Shown: in pieces, positions 46,044-54,304 of the stretch
How the letters are laid out: each line of letters opens with the position of its first letter
Numbering within the stretch: the stretch's first letter is position 1
Assembly (NCBI GenBank): GCA_963702195.1
Contig: OY969725.1
Location: 2,046,001 to 2,110,000 of the forward strand
Reading direction: 5' to 3'
DNA: 64,000 nucleotides
From: AC-56 sp963702195
GTDB taxonomy: Bacteria > Actinomycetota > Thermoleophilia > Solirubrobacterales > 70-9
Position numbers and translations under genes: made by a program
Notes under the pieces: model-generated
Databases searched by the model: none
The model's input: only the letters and a program-made list of their open reading frames with translations
Told to the model about the DNA's origin: nothing

Positions 46044-46370
46044 ATGCGGAACTGGGACATTTCGACGCTCGACGTGCAGCCGCGCAACCCGACCGTGCTC
46101 GACTCGGAACAGGAGGGTCGCGTGATCGTCATCCACCTGCCGTCCGGCGAGCGCCTTTCCGAGCACCAGGTCCACGAGCGTGCCTGGCTCCTCGTCGTCA
46201 CTGGCGCGATCGAGATCTCCGACTCGAATGGAGAGTCGATCAAGGGAGGGGCCGGCCTGCTCGCCGAGTTCGACCCCAACGAACGGCGCGAGGTCCTCGC
46301 GAGCGAGGACTCCCGCATCCTCCTTCTGCTCTCGCCGTGGCCCGGCGAGGGCCACCCCAGCCAGCGGTAG
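46044..46370 (+). CDS. Small cupin-fold protein
   Basis: A 108-residue single-domain cupin-like protein. HLPSGERLSEHQVHERAWLLVVTGAIEIS resembles cupin motif 1 with metal-binding His/Glu, and FDPNERREVLAS motif 2. GGGAGGA precedes the ATG at a good distance. It is divergent from cmk (53 bases) and 190 bases upstream of the R2lox gene. It has no identified ligand. Confidence 0.75.
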   Translation: MRNWDISTLDVQPRNPTVLDSEQEGRVIVIHLPSGERLSEHQVHERAWLLVVTGAIEISDSNGESIKGGAGLLAEFDPNERREVLASEDSRILLLLSPWPGEGHPSQR

Positions 46371-46485
46371 CGGCGGGCCGCGCCCGCGGCTCGAAACTGG
46401 CGATGAGAGAAGGGCGCTCTCGGTGACCCGGCCCGCAGACCCGTGTTCGCCGCCTCGCCCGACCCGGGCCTCCCCTCCCCCGACC

Positions 46486-46510
46486 TATTTATTGATCGTT
46501 TGATTAAATA
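46486..46510. promoter_or_regulatory. AT-rich imperfect palindrome upstream of the R2lox-TetR operon
   Basis: A 25-base AT-rich island in GC-rich sequence, with perfect outer arms TATTTA and TAAATA and partial inner symmetry (8 of 12 base pairs). It lies 50 bases before the R2lox start, which has a strong GGAAGGAGAGG ribosome site, and the second gene encodes a TetR regulator. It is probably that regulator's operator and may contain the promoter. Confidence 0.5.
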
Positions 46511-46560
46511 CTCCCTCCCCAGGAGGTCGAGACCTCGCACGCGACGGAAGGAGAGGAACC

Positions 46561-47529
46561 ATGGGCTCAAACGGGAGTCGGGCGAACGGAAACGGCGAGC
46601 TGCACACGGAGGATGAGGCGCTCAGCGTCCTGCTCGACGGCGACATCGACAAGGTCATGTCCGGCCTCGACCGGATCGTCGAAGCCGCGCCGAGCTACGA
46701 GAAGCTGTTCGCGCGCTGGCAGCGGCAGCACTGGTCGACCGAGGACTTCGACTTCACCGAGGACGCCCGCCAGTGGGCCGATCCGGACACGTTCACCGAG
46801 GAGGAGCGCAGGTTCCTGACCTTTGGCTTCTCCGAGTTCTTCATCGCGGAGGACCGGGTGACGGTCGAGCTTCTTCCCTTCGCCCTGGCGGCGCCGCAGA
46901 AGGAGGCCCAGCTGTTCCTAACGACCCAGATCTCCGACGAGGCCAAGCACGTGGTCTTCTGGGATCGCTTCTACCGCGAGGTGTTCGGCTCGACCGTGAG
47001 CGGGATCAGTGAGCAACTGGAGCAGCACCGCTCGGTCGTGAACGACGACTGGAAGACGATGTTCGACGGCATCCTCCACGAGGCTGCCGAGCGGTTGCGC
47101 AAGGACCCCGGCGACTTCGCTTCGCTGGTTCGCGGCGTCACCGTCTACATGGTCGTGATCGAGGGGATGCTCGCCCTCAGCGCGGCGCGGTTCATGATCA
47201 AGTCGCTGAAGGAGCGCGACTGGTTCCCCGGCTTCGTCCAGGGCTTCACCGCGGTGAACCGCGACGAGTCGCGGCACGTCGGCTTCGGGGTCAAGTTCCT
47301 CGCCGACGCGATCAAGGCCGACGAGGCGAACGCGCGCATCGTCGAGGAGACGCTCAAGGAGTGCCTGCCGGTGGCGCCGCTCGTCTTCGTCCCGCCGTGG
47401 GTCGACGACCCGTACGACTTCGAGACGCCCTTCTACCACTCGTCGGAGATCTTCGAATACGCAGCCAAGTCGCTGCAGAAGAAGCTCGCCGCGATGGGGC
47501 TCGACCCGGCGATGCTGGCCACCGCTTGA
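46561..47529 (+). CDS. R2-like ligand-binding oxidase (R2lox), Mn/Fe type
   Basis: A 322-residue ferritin-like helical protein related to the small subunit of ribonucleotide reductase. The metal ligands fall at Glu97, Glu127, His130, Glu201, Glu236 and His239. Val100 (three after the first ligand) and Tyr196 (five before the fourth) occupy the places of the Val71-Tyr162 pair that forms an ether cross-link in the mycobacterial R2lox. These proteins bind a fatty-acid-like ligand and a manganese/iron centre; the physiological reaction is unknown. It is not a functional R2 because it lacks the radical-transfer C-terminus. It is followed by a TetR gene overlapping as TTGA. Confidence 0.9.
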   Translation: MGSNGSRANGNGELHTEDEALSVLLDGDIDKVMSGLDRIVEAAPSYEKLFARWQRQHWSTEDFDFTEDARQWADPDTFTEEERRFLTFGFSEFFIAEDRVTVELLPFALAAPQKEAQLFLTTQISDEAKHVVFWDRFYREVFGSTVSGISEQLEQHRSVVNDDWKTMFDGILHEAAERLRKDPGDFASLVRGVTVYMVVIEGMLALSAARFMIKSLKERDWFPGFVQGFTAVNRDESRHVGFGVKFLADAIKADEANARIVEETLKECLPVAPLVFVPPWVDDPYDFETPFYHSSEIFEYAAKSLQKKLAAMGLDPAMLATA

Positions 47530-48134
47530 GCGAGACGGCCACACTCCGGGCCCGCCCCGGCCGGCCCTCGAGCGGGGCGCGCGACCGCCTGCTCGATGCC
47601 GGCCTGGAGGTGATGAAGGCCGACGGCTACGCCGGCCTCACGATCGCCAAGGTCGCGGCGCGAGCCGGTGAGAACAAGGCGCTGATCGCGTACCACTTCG
47701 GGTCGAAGCAGGGCCTGGTGGCGGCTGTGGCCTCGAAGCTCGGCGAGATGATCACGTCGGCGGTCGTGGAGGCCGTCGGCCGGCGCCACACGGTCGAGGG
47801 GATCGTCCGCGGCGCCCTGGAGGGTGTGTGGGACCTGATGGACAGCGACGAGCGCCTGGCTCGCCTCTACTTCGATCTCGGCGGCGTGTCCGTCGTCGAG
47901 GAGGACGTCCGGAAGGTGATGCGGGGCGAGCGTGCACGCTGGCGCTCGGTCCTCATGGACCTGCTCCGCGATGCGGACCCAAGGGTTCCCGCGCGGCGGA
48001 TCGAGCCGCTCGCCGTCCTGATCGGCGCCGGCATCGAGGGCCTCGCGCTGGAGCGCATACAGGTCGGCGAGACCCCGGGGCTCGGGCAGGCGCGCGAATT
48101 GTTCGTCGCGGCGATGGTCGCCGCGGCGGATTAG
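47526..48134 (+). CDS. TetR-family transcriptional regulator
   Basis: A 202-residue repressor-type protein. The helix-turn-helix is at about residues 13-58 (RDRLLDAGLEVMKADGYAGLTIAKVAARAG, then ALIAYHFGSKQGL), followed by a helical ligand-binding domain. It starts with TTG, overlapping the R2lox stop, so the two are translated together; autoregulation through the palindrome at 46486 is likely. The ligand may be related to the R2lox substrate (inference). Confidence 0.88.
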   Translation: MSETATLRARPGRPSSGARDRLLDAGLEVMKADGYAGLTIAKVAARAGENKALIAYHFGSKQGLVAAVASKLGEMITSAVVEAVGRRHTVEGIVRGALEGVWDLMDSDERLARLYFDLGGVSVVEEDVRKVMRGERARWRSVLMDLLRDADPRVPARRIEPLAVLIGAGIEGLALERIQVGETPGLGQARELFVAAMVAAAD

Positions 48135-48271
48135 GGCGAGTCCACAGCCGTACCCGCGAACGTGCACTCGGCCCGCTCAGCCTCGTCCGCGACGAACTGC
48201 ACCGACACGACACCGCCGTTCGGGGCTGAGTAGACGAGCGTGCCGGCGGTCCGTCGTGGCGGAGCCGCCAT
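48131..48271 (-). CDS. Possible small ORF or gene remnant
   Basis: A 46-codon frame from ATG at 48271 ends at TAA (48133-48131) and encodes a sequence with alternating hydrophobic pattern (TLVYSAPNGGVVSVQFVADE) and one cysteine (ECTFAG), more protein-like than the other frames. It could be the C-terminal remnant of a secreted protein. It abuts the TetR stop. There is no ribosome site that I trust. Confidence 0.2.
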   Translation of the reverse strand: MAAPPRRTAGTLVYSAPNGGVVSVQFVADEAERAECTFAGTAVDSP

Positions 48272-48359
48272 CCCCACATGCGACGAGCGTCGGTCGCGAT
48301 GATGCTTGCTCTCGTGAGGTCCCCCGACGCCCGGCTCTATCGATTCCGCTCTTGAGTGT

Positions 48360-48390
48360 GTGATTCACCGGACCCATTCCGGTCAATCAC
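48360..48390. terminator. Long hairpin between convergent TetR and aroA genes
   Basis: GTGATTCACCGG and CCGGTCAATCAC pair at 11 of 12 positions with a seven-base loop. It lies 34 bases after the aroA stop, in the 289-base convergent gap, where a shared terminator is expected. No U-run follows on either strand. The rest of the gap contains nothing that I recognise apart from the possible small ORF at 48131-48271. Confidence 0.4.
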
Positions 48391-48423
48391 TCACTCGATG
48401 CGATTGGACGCCCGATCGCCCCC

Positions 48424-49770
48424 TCACTGCCGCGTCAGCGCCAGCAGATCCCCCTCGAAGCCCGGGTAGCTCACCTGAGCGGCCTCCATCCCCACGACCT
48501 CCACGCCGTCCCGCGAGGCGAGGCCCGCGATCGCGCCCAGCATCGCCAGCCGGTGGTCGCCGTGTGCGTCCAGGCGGCCGCCCTCGAGCTCGCGCTTCCC
48601 GGTGGCGGAGAAGCCGTCCTCGCTCGCCTCGATGTCGCCGCCGATCCCGCGTAGCCCCTCGACCACCGTCGCGATCCGGTCAGACTCCTTGTGGCGGAGC
48701 TCCTCGGCGCCGGACACGACGGTCGTGCCCTCGGCGAAGCACCCGAGCAGCGCGACCAGGGGGAGCTCGTCGATCGCGAGCGGCACCTCCTCGGCATGCA
48801 CGCGAGTTGCCTCCAGGGGGCCGTGGCGGGCGACGATCGCCCCAACGGGTTCGGCCGCCTCGGGCCGCTCCTCCACCTCGATCGGCGCTCCCATTCGGTT
48901 GAGGATCCCGAGTAGTCCGACGCGGGTCTCGTTCAGTCCCACGCCCTCCACGCGCACCCGGCTCTCGCGGACGATCGTCGCGGCCACGAGCAAGAACGCC
49001 GCGGATGAGAAATCTCCAGGCACCAGTATCCGGTCGCCGTGGAGACGTTCGGCCGGACGCACGGTGACCCGGCGGACCGGACCGCCGCCGACCGTCGGCA
49101 GGGTGCGCAGCGGCTCGCTGGTGACGTCAGCTCCCCAGGCCACCAGCATGCGCTCCGTGTGATCCCTGGTCGGCGCCGGCTCGGTGATCTGCGTCTCGCC
49201 GTCGGCGAGGAGCCCAGCGAGCAACAGGCAGGACTTGACCTGGGCGCTCGCCACCGGCATCCGGTACGAGATCCCGTGGAGCGGGGCAGCTCGAATCGCA
49301 ATGGGTGTCAGGCGGCCGTCACGGCAGGAGATCGTCGCGCCCATTTCGGCAAGCGGCTTCGCGATCCGGTCCACCGGCCGTCGCCGGATCGACTCGTCGC
49401 CGTCCAGGGTCCATTCCCCTCTCCCCTGCCCCGCGAGCCAGCCCGGAAGCAGACGCAGCAGGGTTCCGGCGTTGCCGACGTCGATGCCCTGGGTGCCCTC
49501 GCCGGCCCGCTCGCCCGGACCGCGGAGCCCGATGCCACCGATTCGGAGATCGAGCGCGCCCGGGTGCGTCGCCTCTGTCATGGCGACCTCAGCCCCAAGT
49601 TGCTGGACCGCATGACGAGTCGACTGCGTGTCGGCCGAGTCCAGGTATCCCTCCACCTCGACCACGCCGTCGCTCATCGCCCCGATCAGGGCCGCGCGGT
49701 GGCTGATCGACTTGTCCGGCGGTGGGCGGAGCTCGCCTCGGAGCGGTCCCGAGGGGCCGAACCTCGTCAT
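48424..49770 (-). CDS. aroA: 3-phosphoshikimate 1-carboxyvinyltransferase (EPSP synthase)
   Basis: Adds enolpyruvate to shikimate 3-phosphate, the sixth step of the shikimate pathway. PPDKSISHRAALIGA, DVGNAGTLLRLLPG, DGDESIRRRPVDRI and the VEVPLAIDELPL-like stretch EEVPLAIDELPLVAL are present in 448 residues. It overlaps the tyrA stop (ATGA). It is the last gene of aroF-tyrA-aroA and so probably subject to the leader-peptide control described upstream. Confidence 0.96.
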   Translation of the reverse strand: MTRFGPSGPLRGELRPPPDKSISHRAALIGAMSDGVVEVEGYLDSADTQSTRHAVQQLGAEVAMTEATHPGALDLRIGGIGLRGPGERAGEGTQGIDVGNAGTLLRLLPGWLAGQGRGEWTLDGDESIRRRPVDRIAKPLAEMGATISCRDGRLTPIAIRAAPLHGISYRMPVASAQVKSCLLLAGLLADGETQITEPAPTRDHTERMLVAWGADVTSEPLRTLPTVGGGPVRRVTVRPAERLHGDRILVPGDFSSAAFLLVAATIVRESRVRVEGVGLNETRVGLLGILNRMGAPIEVEERPEAAEPVGAIVARHGPLEATRVHAEEVPLAIDELPLVALLGCFAEGTTVVSGAEELRHKESDRIATVVEGLRGIGGDIEASEDGFSATGKRELEGGRLDAHGDHRLAMLGAIAGLASRDGVEVVGMEAAQVSYPGFEGDLLALTRQ

Positions 49771-50852
49771 GTCGAGATCGAGACCGTGTGGCCGAGGCCG
49801 CGGACGATCTCGGCGGCGCGCTCGGACTCCCGCGCGCCTGCCACCCAGAGGGAGACGGCGCCGGTCCGCATGTCGGGAGCCGGGTAGAGCGCCATGTCCT
49901 CGATGTTCACGCCCGCGCGGCCGAGGGCGAGCGCGATCTCGGCCACGGTACCCGGCCGGTTCTCGACGCTCAGCCGCAGCTCGTACAGCTCGCCGCCGAC
50001 GAGATCCGCGTCCAGGAGCCGGCGGCGATCCTCCCGAGCGGCCCCGTGCCAGGCGGCGACGCGCTCGCCGTCGCCCGAGCGGATGACCTCCGCGGCCTCC
50101 CGCAAGCGCTCGGCCGCGGCGTCGATCTCGCGGGCGACCGTCTCGCTGTTGGTGGCGAAGATGTCGCCCCAGATCGCCGGGTTGGCGCCGGCCACCCGAG
50201 TCGTGTCGCGAAAGCTCGGGCCGACCTCCGGCAGGCGCTCGGACTCCTCCACAGCGGCGGCGGCCGCCTGCTGGACGAGCACGTTCGCAATCACGTGGGG
50301 TAGGTGGCTCACCGTGGCCATCAGACGGTCGTGGGTCTCGGGGTCGATCGCCTGCGGGCGCGCCCCGAGGTCGGCGACCGCACGCTGGAGGCGGTCGTAG
50401 TGCATCCCGCTCGAGCGCTCGGTCGGGGTCAGGTACCAGCGCGCGCCCTCGAACAGGTCGTCGCGCGCGTTCTCCACCCCGGCGCTCTCGGCTCCGGCGA
50501 TGGGATGGCCGCCGATGAACCGCTCCAGCCGCTCGTCGTCGGGCAGTCTCGCGATCAGCTCGCGCTTGGTGGACCCGACGTCGGTGACGACCGCGTCGTG
50601 GCCGCTTGCGGCGAGCGCCTCGGCCACCATGGCAGGGAGCGCCCCGACGGGGCCCGCGCAGAACACGACCTCGGCGCCGTCGAGGGCCTCGGGGATCGTC
50701 TCGCCGACGCGATCGAGCGCCCCGACATCCACGCCGCGGCGCGCGTTCGCGAGCTCGGCGTCGTAGCCGACGACCTCCGCGCCCATTCTGCGCTTTGCCG
50801 CGAGCCCGATCGACCCGCCGATCAGCCCGACGCCCAGGACCGCTACGCGCAT
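49767..50852 (-). CDS. tyrA: Prephenate dehydrogenase with ACT domain
   Basis: NAD-dependent enzyme of tyrosine synthesis. The nucleotide-binding motif GVGLIGGSIGLAAKRR lies at the N-terminus, the catalytic histidine region FIGGHPIAGAESAGVENARD and SHLPHVIANVL in the middle. A C-terminal ACT domain (about 280-361, VENRPGTVAEIALALGRAG) probably gives feedback control by an aromatic amino acid. It has 361 residues and sits between aroF (13-base gap) and aroA. Confidence 0.95.
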   Translation of the reverse strand: MRVAVLGVGLIGGSIGLAAKRRMGAEVVGYDAELANARRGVDVGALDRVGETIPEALDGAEVVFCAGPVGALPAMVAEALAASGHDAVVTDVGSTKRELIARLPDDERLERFIGGHPIAGAESAGVENARDDLFEGARWYLTPTERSSGMHYDRLQRAVADLGARPQAIDPETHDRLMATVSHLPHVIANVLVQQAAAAAVEESERLPEVGPSFRDTTRVAGANPAIWGDIFATNSETVAREIDAAAERLREAAEVIRSGDGERVAAWHGAAREDRRRLLDADLVGGELYELRLSVENRPGTVAEIALALGRAGVNIEDMALYPAPDMRTGAVSLWVAGARESERAAEIVRGLGHTVSIST

Positions 50853-50865
50853 CGGGCCTGCGGCT

Positions 50866-51891
50866 CTAGACCGCGGTCAGCTGCTTGCCGGCTACCTCTG
50901 CGACCCGCCTGACCTGCTCGGCGTACTCGGCGAAGCCGTCGGTCGCCAGGCACTGCGGTCCGTCACAGATGGCCTGCTCCGGCTCGTTGTGGACCTCGAC
51001 GATGATCCCGTCGGCGCCCGACGCAGCGGCCGCCAGAGACATCGGCCCCACCCAGTCGCGGCGCCCGGCCGCATGGGAAGGATCGATGATCACGGGCAGG
51101 TGACTCAGCTCCTGCAGGGCCGGTACGGCGAGCAGGTCGAGGGTGAAGCGATACGCCGTCTCGAAGGTGCGGATCCCGCGCTCGCAGAGCATGACCTGGT
51201 CGTTGCCCTCCTTGAGGACGTACTCGGCCGCCATCAGGAGCTCCTCCAGGGTCGCCGAGAGGCCGCGCTTGAGCAGCACGGGAATCTCCGTACGGCCGAC
51301 CTCGGCCAGGAGCGCGTAATTCTGCATGTTGCGGGCGCCGATCTGGATGACGTCAGCGACCTCGGCGACATCGCCGACGTCACGGGCGTCCATCAGCTCG
51401 GTGACCACCGGAAGCCCCGTCTCCTCACGCGCCTCCGCCAGCAGCCGGAGGCCCTCGACGCCGAGCCCCTGGAACGAGTACGGCGAGGTGCGGGGCTTGT
51501 AGGCGCCGCCCCGCATCATCGTCGCGCCGCCGTCGGCGACCGTCCGAGCGGTCTCCAGCATCTGGGTGCGACTCTCGACGGTGCACGGACCGGCGATCAG
51601 GGCGAAGTTCTCGCCGCCGACCTTGCGCCCATCCACGTCGATGACCGTTCGCTCGCCCTTCCGGAACTGCGCGGAGGCCAGCTTGTACGGCTTCAGGATC
51701 GGCACCAGGTGGTCGACGCCGGGGGCGCCCTCGAGCCCCAGGGCGGCGACGCGGTCGCGGTCGCCGATGGCGCCGATGACGGTCAGGAGCTCTCCGGGGG
51801 ACACGTGAGCGGAGCAGCCGACCGACTGGACGCGGTCGACGACGGCCTGGATCTCCTCCTCGGTCGCCCCCTCTTTCATCACGATCATCAT
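50866..51891 (-). CDS. aroF: DAHP synthase, type I-beta with N-terminal regulatory domain
   Basis: First enzyme of the aromatic pathway, joining phosphoenolpyruvate and erythrose 4-phosphate. An N-terminal ferredoxin-like domain (about 1-70) like that of Thermotoga-type DAHP synthases likely senses Tyr or Phe. The barrel follows, with FALIAGPCTVES, RGGAYKPRTSPYSFQG and VIIDPSHAAGRRDWV. Upstream is a leader peptide rich in aromatic codons and a switching hairpin region. Downstream are tyrA and aroA. ATGs at 51891 and 51888 are both possible starts. Confidence 0.96.
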   Translation of the reverse strand: MMIVMKEGATEEEIQAVVDRVQSVGCSAHVSPGELLTVIGAIGDRDRVAALGLEGAPGVDHLVPILKPYKLASAQFRKGERTVIDVDGRKVGGENFALIAGPCTVESRTQMLETARTVADGGATMMRGGAYKPRTSPYSFQGLGVEGLRLLAEAREETGLPVVTELMDARDVGDVAEVADVIQIGARNMQNYALLAEVGRTEIPVLLKRGLSATLEELLMAAEYVLKEGNDQVMLCERGIRTFETAYRFTLDLLAVPALQELSHLPVIIDPSHAAGRRDWVGPMSLAAAASGADGIIVEVHNEPEQAICDGPQCLATDGFAEYAEQVRRVAEVAGKQLTAV

Positions 51892-51938
51892 GGTCTTCGT
51901 AAGCCTTTCAGAGTCAAACGGGAATACCAGCGCGGTAC

Positions 51939-51997
51939 GGCGTCCGGCGGAAGTCTCCTGCTAGGTGGGGCCGTGACGGCCCAGCCGGACGCCTAGC
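51939..51997 (-). promoter_or_regulatory. Attenuator-like alternative hairpins before aroF
   Basis: In the minus-strand RNA two stems share bases. One pairs GCTAGG, which includes the leader stop codon (51997-51992), with CCTAGC (51964-51959), closing over a strong GGGCCG-TCA-CGGCCC hairpin. The other pairs GGCGTCCGGC (51993-51984) perfectly with GCCGGACGCC (51948-51939). A ribosome at the leader stop would block the first stem; one stalled at the aromatic codons would not. No U-run follows, so control might be Rho-dependent or translational. Confidence 0.65.
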
Positions 51998-52079
51998 TAA
52001 ATCGCCAGTAGTAGAACCATGCACGCGGCCGCGCGCCCTTGGGAGCGGTGAGGTAAGCCGACGTGCTCGCGCGGTTCAT
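51993..52079 (-). CDS. Aromatic leader peptide of the aroF operon
   Basis: A 28-codon frame from ATG at 52079 to TAG at 51993. Residues 21-27 read W-F-Y-Y-W-R-F, so six of seven are aromatic and all three aromatic amino acids are represented; Tyr9 is the only other. Position (about 100 bases before aroF), length and the following alternative hairpins are those of a ribosome-mediated attenuator. No strong ribosome site is seen, which is common for leaders near a transcript start. A different frame inside it would read M-V-L-L-L-A-I, but it does not match the pathway. Confidence 0.75.
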   Translation of the reverse strand: MNRASTSAYLTAPKGARPRAWFYYWRFS

Positions 52080-52091
52080 TGACCGAAGTTT

Positions 52092-52121
52092 TTAGCAGGT
52101 GCGGGGGAAATAGTCCAGCAA
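52092..52121 (-). promoter_or_regulatory. Possible promoter of the aroF operon
   Basis: TTGCTG (52121-52116) and TGCTAA (52097-52092) are separated by 18 bases on the minus strand, 12 bases before the leader ATG. Both are moderate matches to sigma-70-type boxes. It lies just past the hisC stop, so the leader and aroF-tyrA-aroA would be a separate transcript from hisC or an internal start. Confidence 0.35.
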
Positions 52122-52129
52122 TCTGGCGC

Positions 52130-53224
52130 TCATGACACCGTTGCCTCGAGCGCCTCGAGGAAGCGCTCGTTCTCGGCGCGGGTCCCGTAGGTGACCCGGA
52201 TGTGGCCCGGTCCACCAAGGCTGGTGCCGCCGCGGACCACGATGCCGCGCTCGCCGAGGCTCTGGATCACCTCGGCCTCGTCGTTGTCGCCGAGGGGAAT
52301 CCACGAGAAGTTCGCCTGCGATGCCGGCGGGTCGAGGCCGAGGTCCCTCGCCGCCTCCTCGACGAACACCCGCTCGACGATCGTCCGCTCGACCCTGTCC
52401 AGGACGTCGTCGCCGTGCAGCATCGCCTCCGCGGCCGCCACCTGGGCGAGCTCGTTGACGCTGAACGGCTGGCGGACGGCATCGACGGCGGCGCGGAACT
52501 TCGCCGAGCCGAGCGCGTAGCCACAGCGCAGGCCGGCGAGGCCGTAGACCTTGCTGAAGGTCCGCAGAAGGACGACGTTTCCGAACCGCTTGAGGAAGTC
52601 GACCGTGTCGTCCGGGTCGTCGTTGGTCTGGAACTCGATGTAGGCCTCGTCGAGCGCCACGGTCACATGGGGCGGGACCTGCTCCAGGAAGGCCGCGATC
52701 CGGGACGCCGGCAGGTGGGTGCCGGTGGGGTTGTTCGGGTTGTTGACGCAGAGGAGCTGGGTGGCCGCGGTGATCTCGGTGAGCATCGCGTCGAGGTCGT
52801 GGACGTAACCCTCGGCAAGCGGCACGCGGACCTCGCGGGCACCGGTCAGCGCCGCCAGGTGCGGATAGATCGAGAACGACGGCCAGGCGAACACGATCTC
52901 GTCGCCGGGCTCGCACAGCGCCTCGGCGGCGGCCAGCAGGATCTCGCAGGACCCGTTGCCGATCGCCACCTGGGACGGCTCGACCTCGAACCGCTCGGCG
53001 ATTCGCCGGCGGAGGTGTTTGGAGTACTGGTCGGGATAGCGGTTGAGGCCGGTCGCGGCCGCGGCGATCGCCTCCACCACCGCCGGGTGCGGACCCCACG
53101 GCGACTCGTTGGAGGCCAGCTTGACGATGTCCTCCGCGCCGAACGCCTCCCGCGCGGCGTCCTCGTGGAGGCCCGCCTCGTAGTGGGGCATGCGCTCGAG
53201 CTTCTGCGCAAACGTGATCGTCAT
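52130..53224 (-). CDS. hisC: Histidinol-phosphate/aromatic aminotransferase
   Basis: PLP-dependent class I/II aminotransferase of 364 residues. LASNESPWGP, the NNPNNPTGT motif, DEAYIEF and the PLP lysine in LLRTFSKVYGLAGLRCGYA are clear HisC-family features. Its place next to the aroF-tyrA-aroA genes suggests that it may also transaminate prephenate, phenylpyruvate or hydroxyphenylpyruvate; the sequence alone cannot distinguish these from histidinol phosphate. It ends 50 bases before the aromatic leader. Confidence 0.92.
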   Translation of the reverse strand: MTITFAQKLERMPHYEAGLHEDAAREAFGAEDIVKLASNESPWGPHPAVVEAIAAAATGLNRYPDQYSKHLRRRIAERFEVEPSQVAIGNGSCEILLAAAEALCEPGDEIVFAWPSFSIYPHLAALTGAREVRVPLAEGYVHDLDAMLTEITAATQLLCVNNPNNPTGTHLPASRIAAFLEQVPPHVTVALDEAYIEFQTNDDPDDTVDFLKRFGNVVLLRTFSKVYGLAGLRCGYALGSAKFRAAVDAVRQPFSVNELAQVAAAEAMLHGDDVLDRVERTIVERVFVEEAARDLGLDPPASQANFSWIPLGDNDEAEVIQSLGERGIVVRGGTSLGGPGHIRVTYGTRAENERFLEALEATVS

Positions 53225-53286
53225 GGTTTCACCATTGTGCCTTGGCGGGCGCTAGTTGGCTCTTCAGGGTCTAACTTGGGTCCTGG

Positions 53287-54279
53287 ATGGCCGATTCGAC
53301 GGAAGCGTCGTCGGAGCAAGCAGCCGCCGCGACGGAGCGGCTCGTCCGTCTGGGCAGGCGGTACCTGACCTGGCCGGAGCTGTGCAGCCGGGCCGGTGTG
53401 GAGCACGAAATCGCCGACCGTCTCTGGAGGGCCCTTGGCTTTCCGGACGTGCCGCCCGACCAACCTGCCTACGCCGACGACGACGTGAAGGCGCTCCGCC
53501 TCGCCGCGCAGGGCCTCGACCAACTCGAGGGCGAGAAGCGCGAGGAGGCCGTCGACCTCCTGGTTCGCGAGGCGCGCGCCGTCAGCGCCTACCTGACCCG
53601 CATCAGCGAGATCCAGGTCGACGCGCTGTTCTACCTTCGCGAGTACGGCCTTCGCGGGCACGCCATCGCCGACGCGTTCGAGCACGGCCTGCAGGACTCA
53701 GAGCTCGGGTGGCTGCTCCTCTACGGCCTCCGCCGGCGCCTCGACGACACCCTGCGCCGGCGCGCCACCTCCGCGCCGGGGGGTCAGCCGGTGCTCGCTG
53801 TCGGGTTCGTGGACCTGGTCGACTTCACCGGTACCAGCGGGTCCCTGGACGTGGAGGGGTTCGGCCACCTCTTGAACAGCTTCGAATCGCTCGTGTGGGA
53901 TGTCGTGACCGAATCCGGGGGACAGGTCGTCAAGCTGATCGGCGACGAGGCGATGTTCGTATGCCCTTCGGCCGCCGAGGCGGCCCGTGCCGCGTTGGAC
54001 GTGATCGGCGCGTGTGGCCGCGCCGATCTTCCGCCCTCCCGCGGTGGCCTCGCGGCCGGGCCGTTGCTGCTCCGTGGCGGCGACTACTTCGGGCGGGCGG
54101 TCAATCTGGCGAGCCGCCTGGTGGATCAGGCGGAGGCCGGCACCGTCCTGGTGGACCAGGCGTTCCAGAGCGAGCTTGATTCAGGTGGCGAGCTGGAGCT
54201 GAGCGAAGTGGGACCGGTCCGCCTGAAGGGCATCGGCGAGGTGCCCGTTTGGCGGCTCGGCCGGAGCCCCGCGGACTGA
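53287..54279 (+). CDS. Class III adenylate/guanylate cyclase with N-terminal regulatory domain
   Basis: A 330-residue soluble cyclase. The C-terminal catalytic domain (about 165-325) carries both metal aspartates, Asp176 in GFVDLVDFTG and Asp220 in KLIGDEAMF, the substrate-specifying Lys216 and Asp266, and transition-state residues Asn273 and Arg277 in GRAVNLASRL, so it should be active. The helical N-terminal domain (about 15-160) resembles the autoinhibitory, pH-sensing domain of the mycobacterial Rv1264 type. It lies alone on the plus strand between hisC and aroH. Confidence 0.88.
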   Translation: MADSTEASSEQAAAATERLVRLGRRYLTWPELCSRAGVEHEIADRLWRALGFPDVPPDQPAYADDDVKALRLAAQGLDQLEGEKREEAVDLLVREARAVSAYLTRISEIQVDALFYLREYGLRGHAIADAFEHGLQDSELGWLLLYGLRRRLDDTLRRRATSAPGGQPVLAVGFVDLVDFTGTSGSLDVEGFGHLLNSFESLVWDVVTESGGQVVKLIGDEAMFVCPSAAEAARAALDVIGACGRADLPPSRGGLAAGPLLLRGGDYFGRAVNLASRLVDQAEAGTVLVDQAFQSELDSGGELELSEVGPVRLKGIGEVPVWRLGRSPAD

Positions 54280-54304
54280 TCGTCCGCTGTGCCACCCGCT
54301 CGAC

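Noticed and set aside
51997..52020. A seven-residue frame M-V-L-L-L-A-I as a leucine-type leader
   Set aside because: It lies in another frame inside the 28-codon aromatic leader; the downstream genes make aromatic, not branched-chain, amino acids, and the aromatic frame has far stronger codon clustering.
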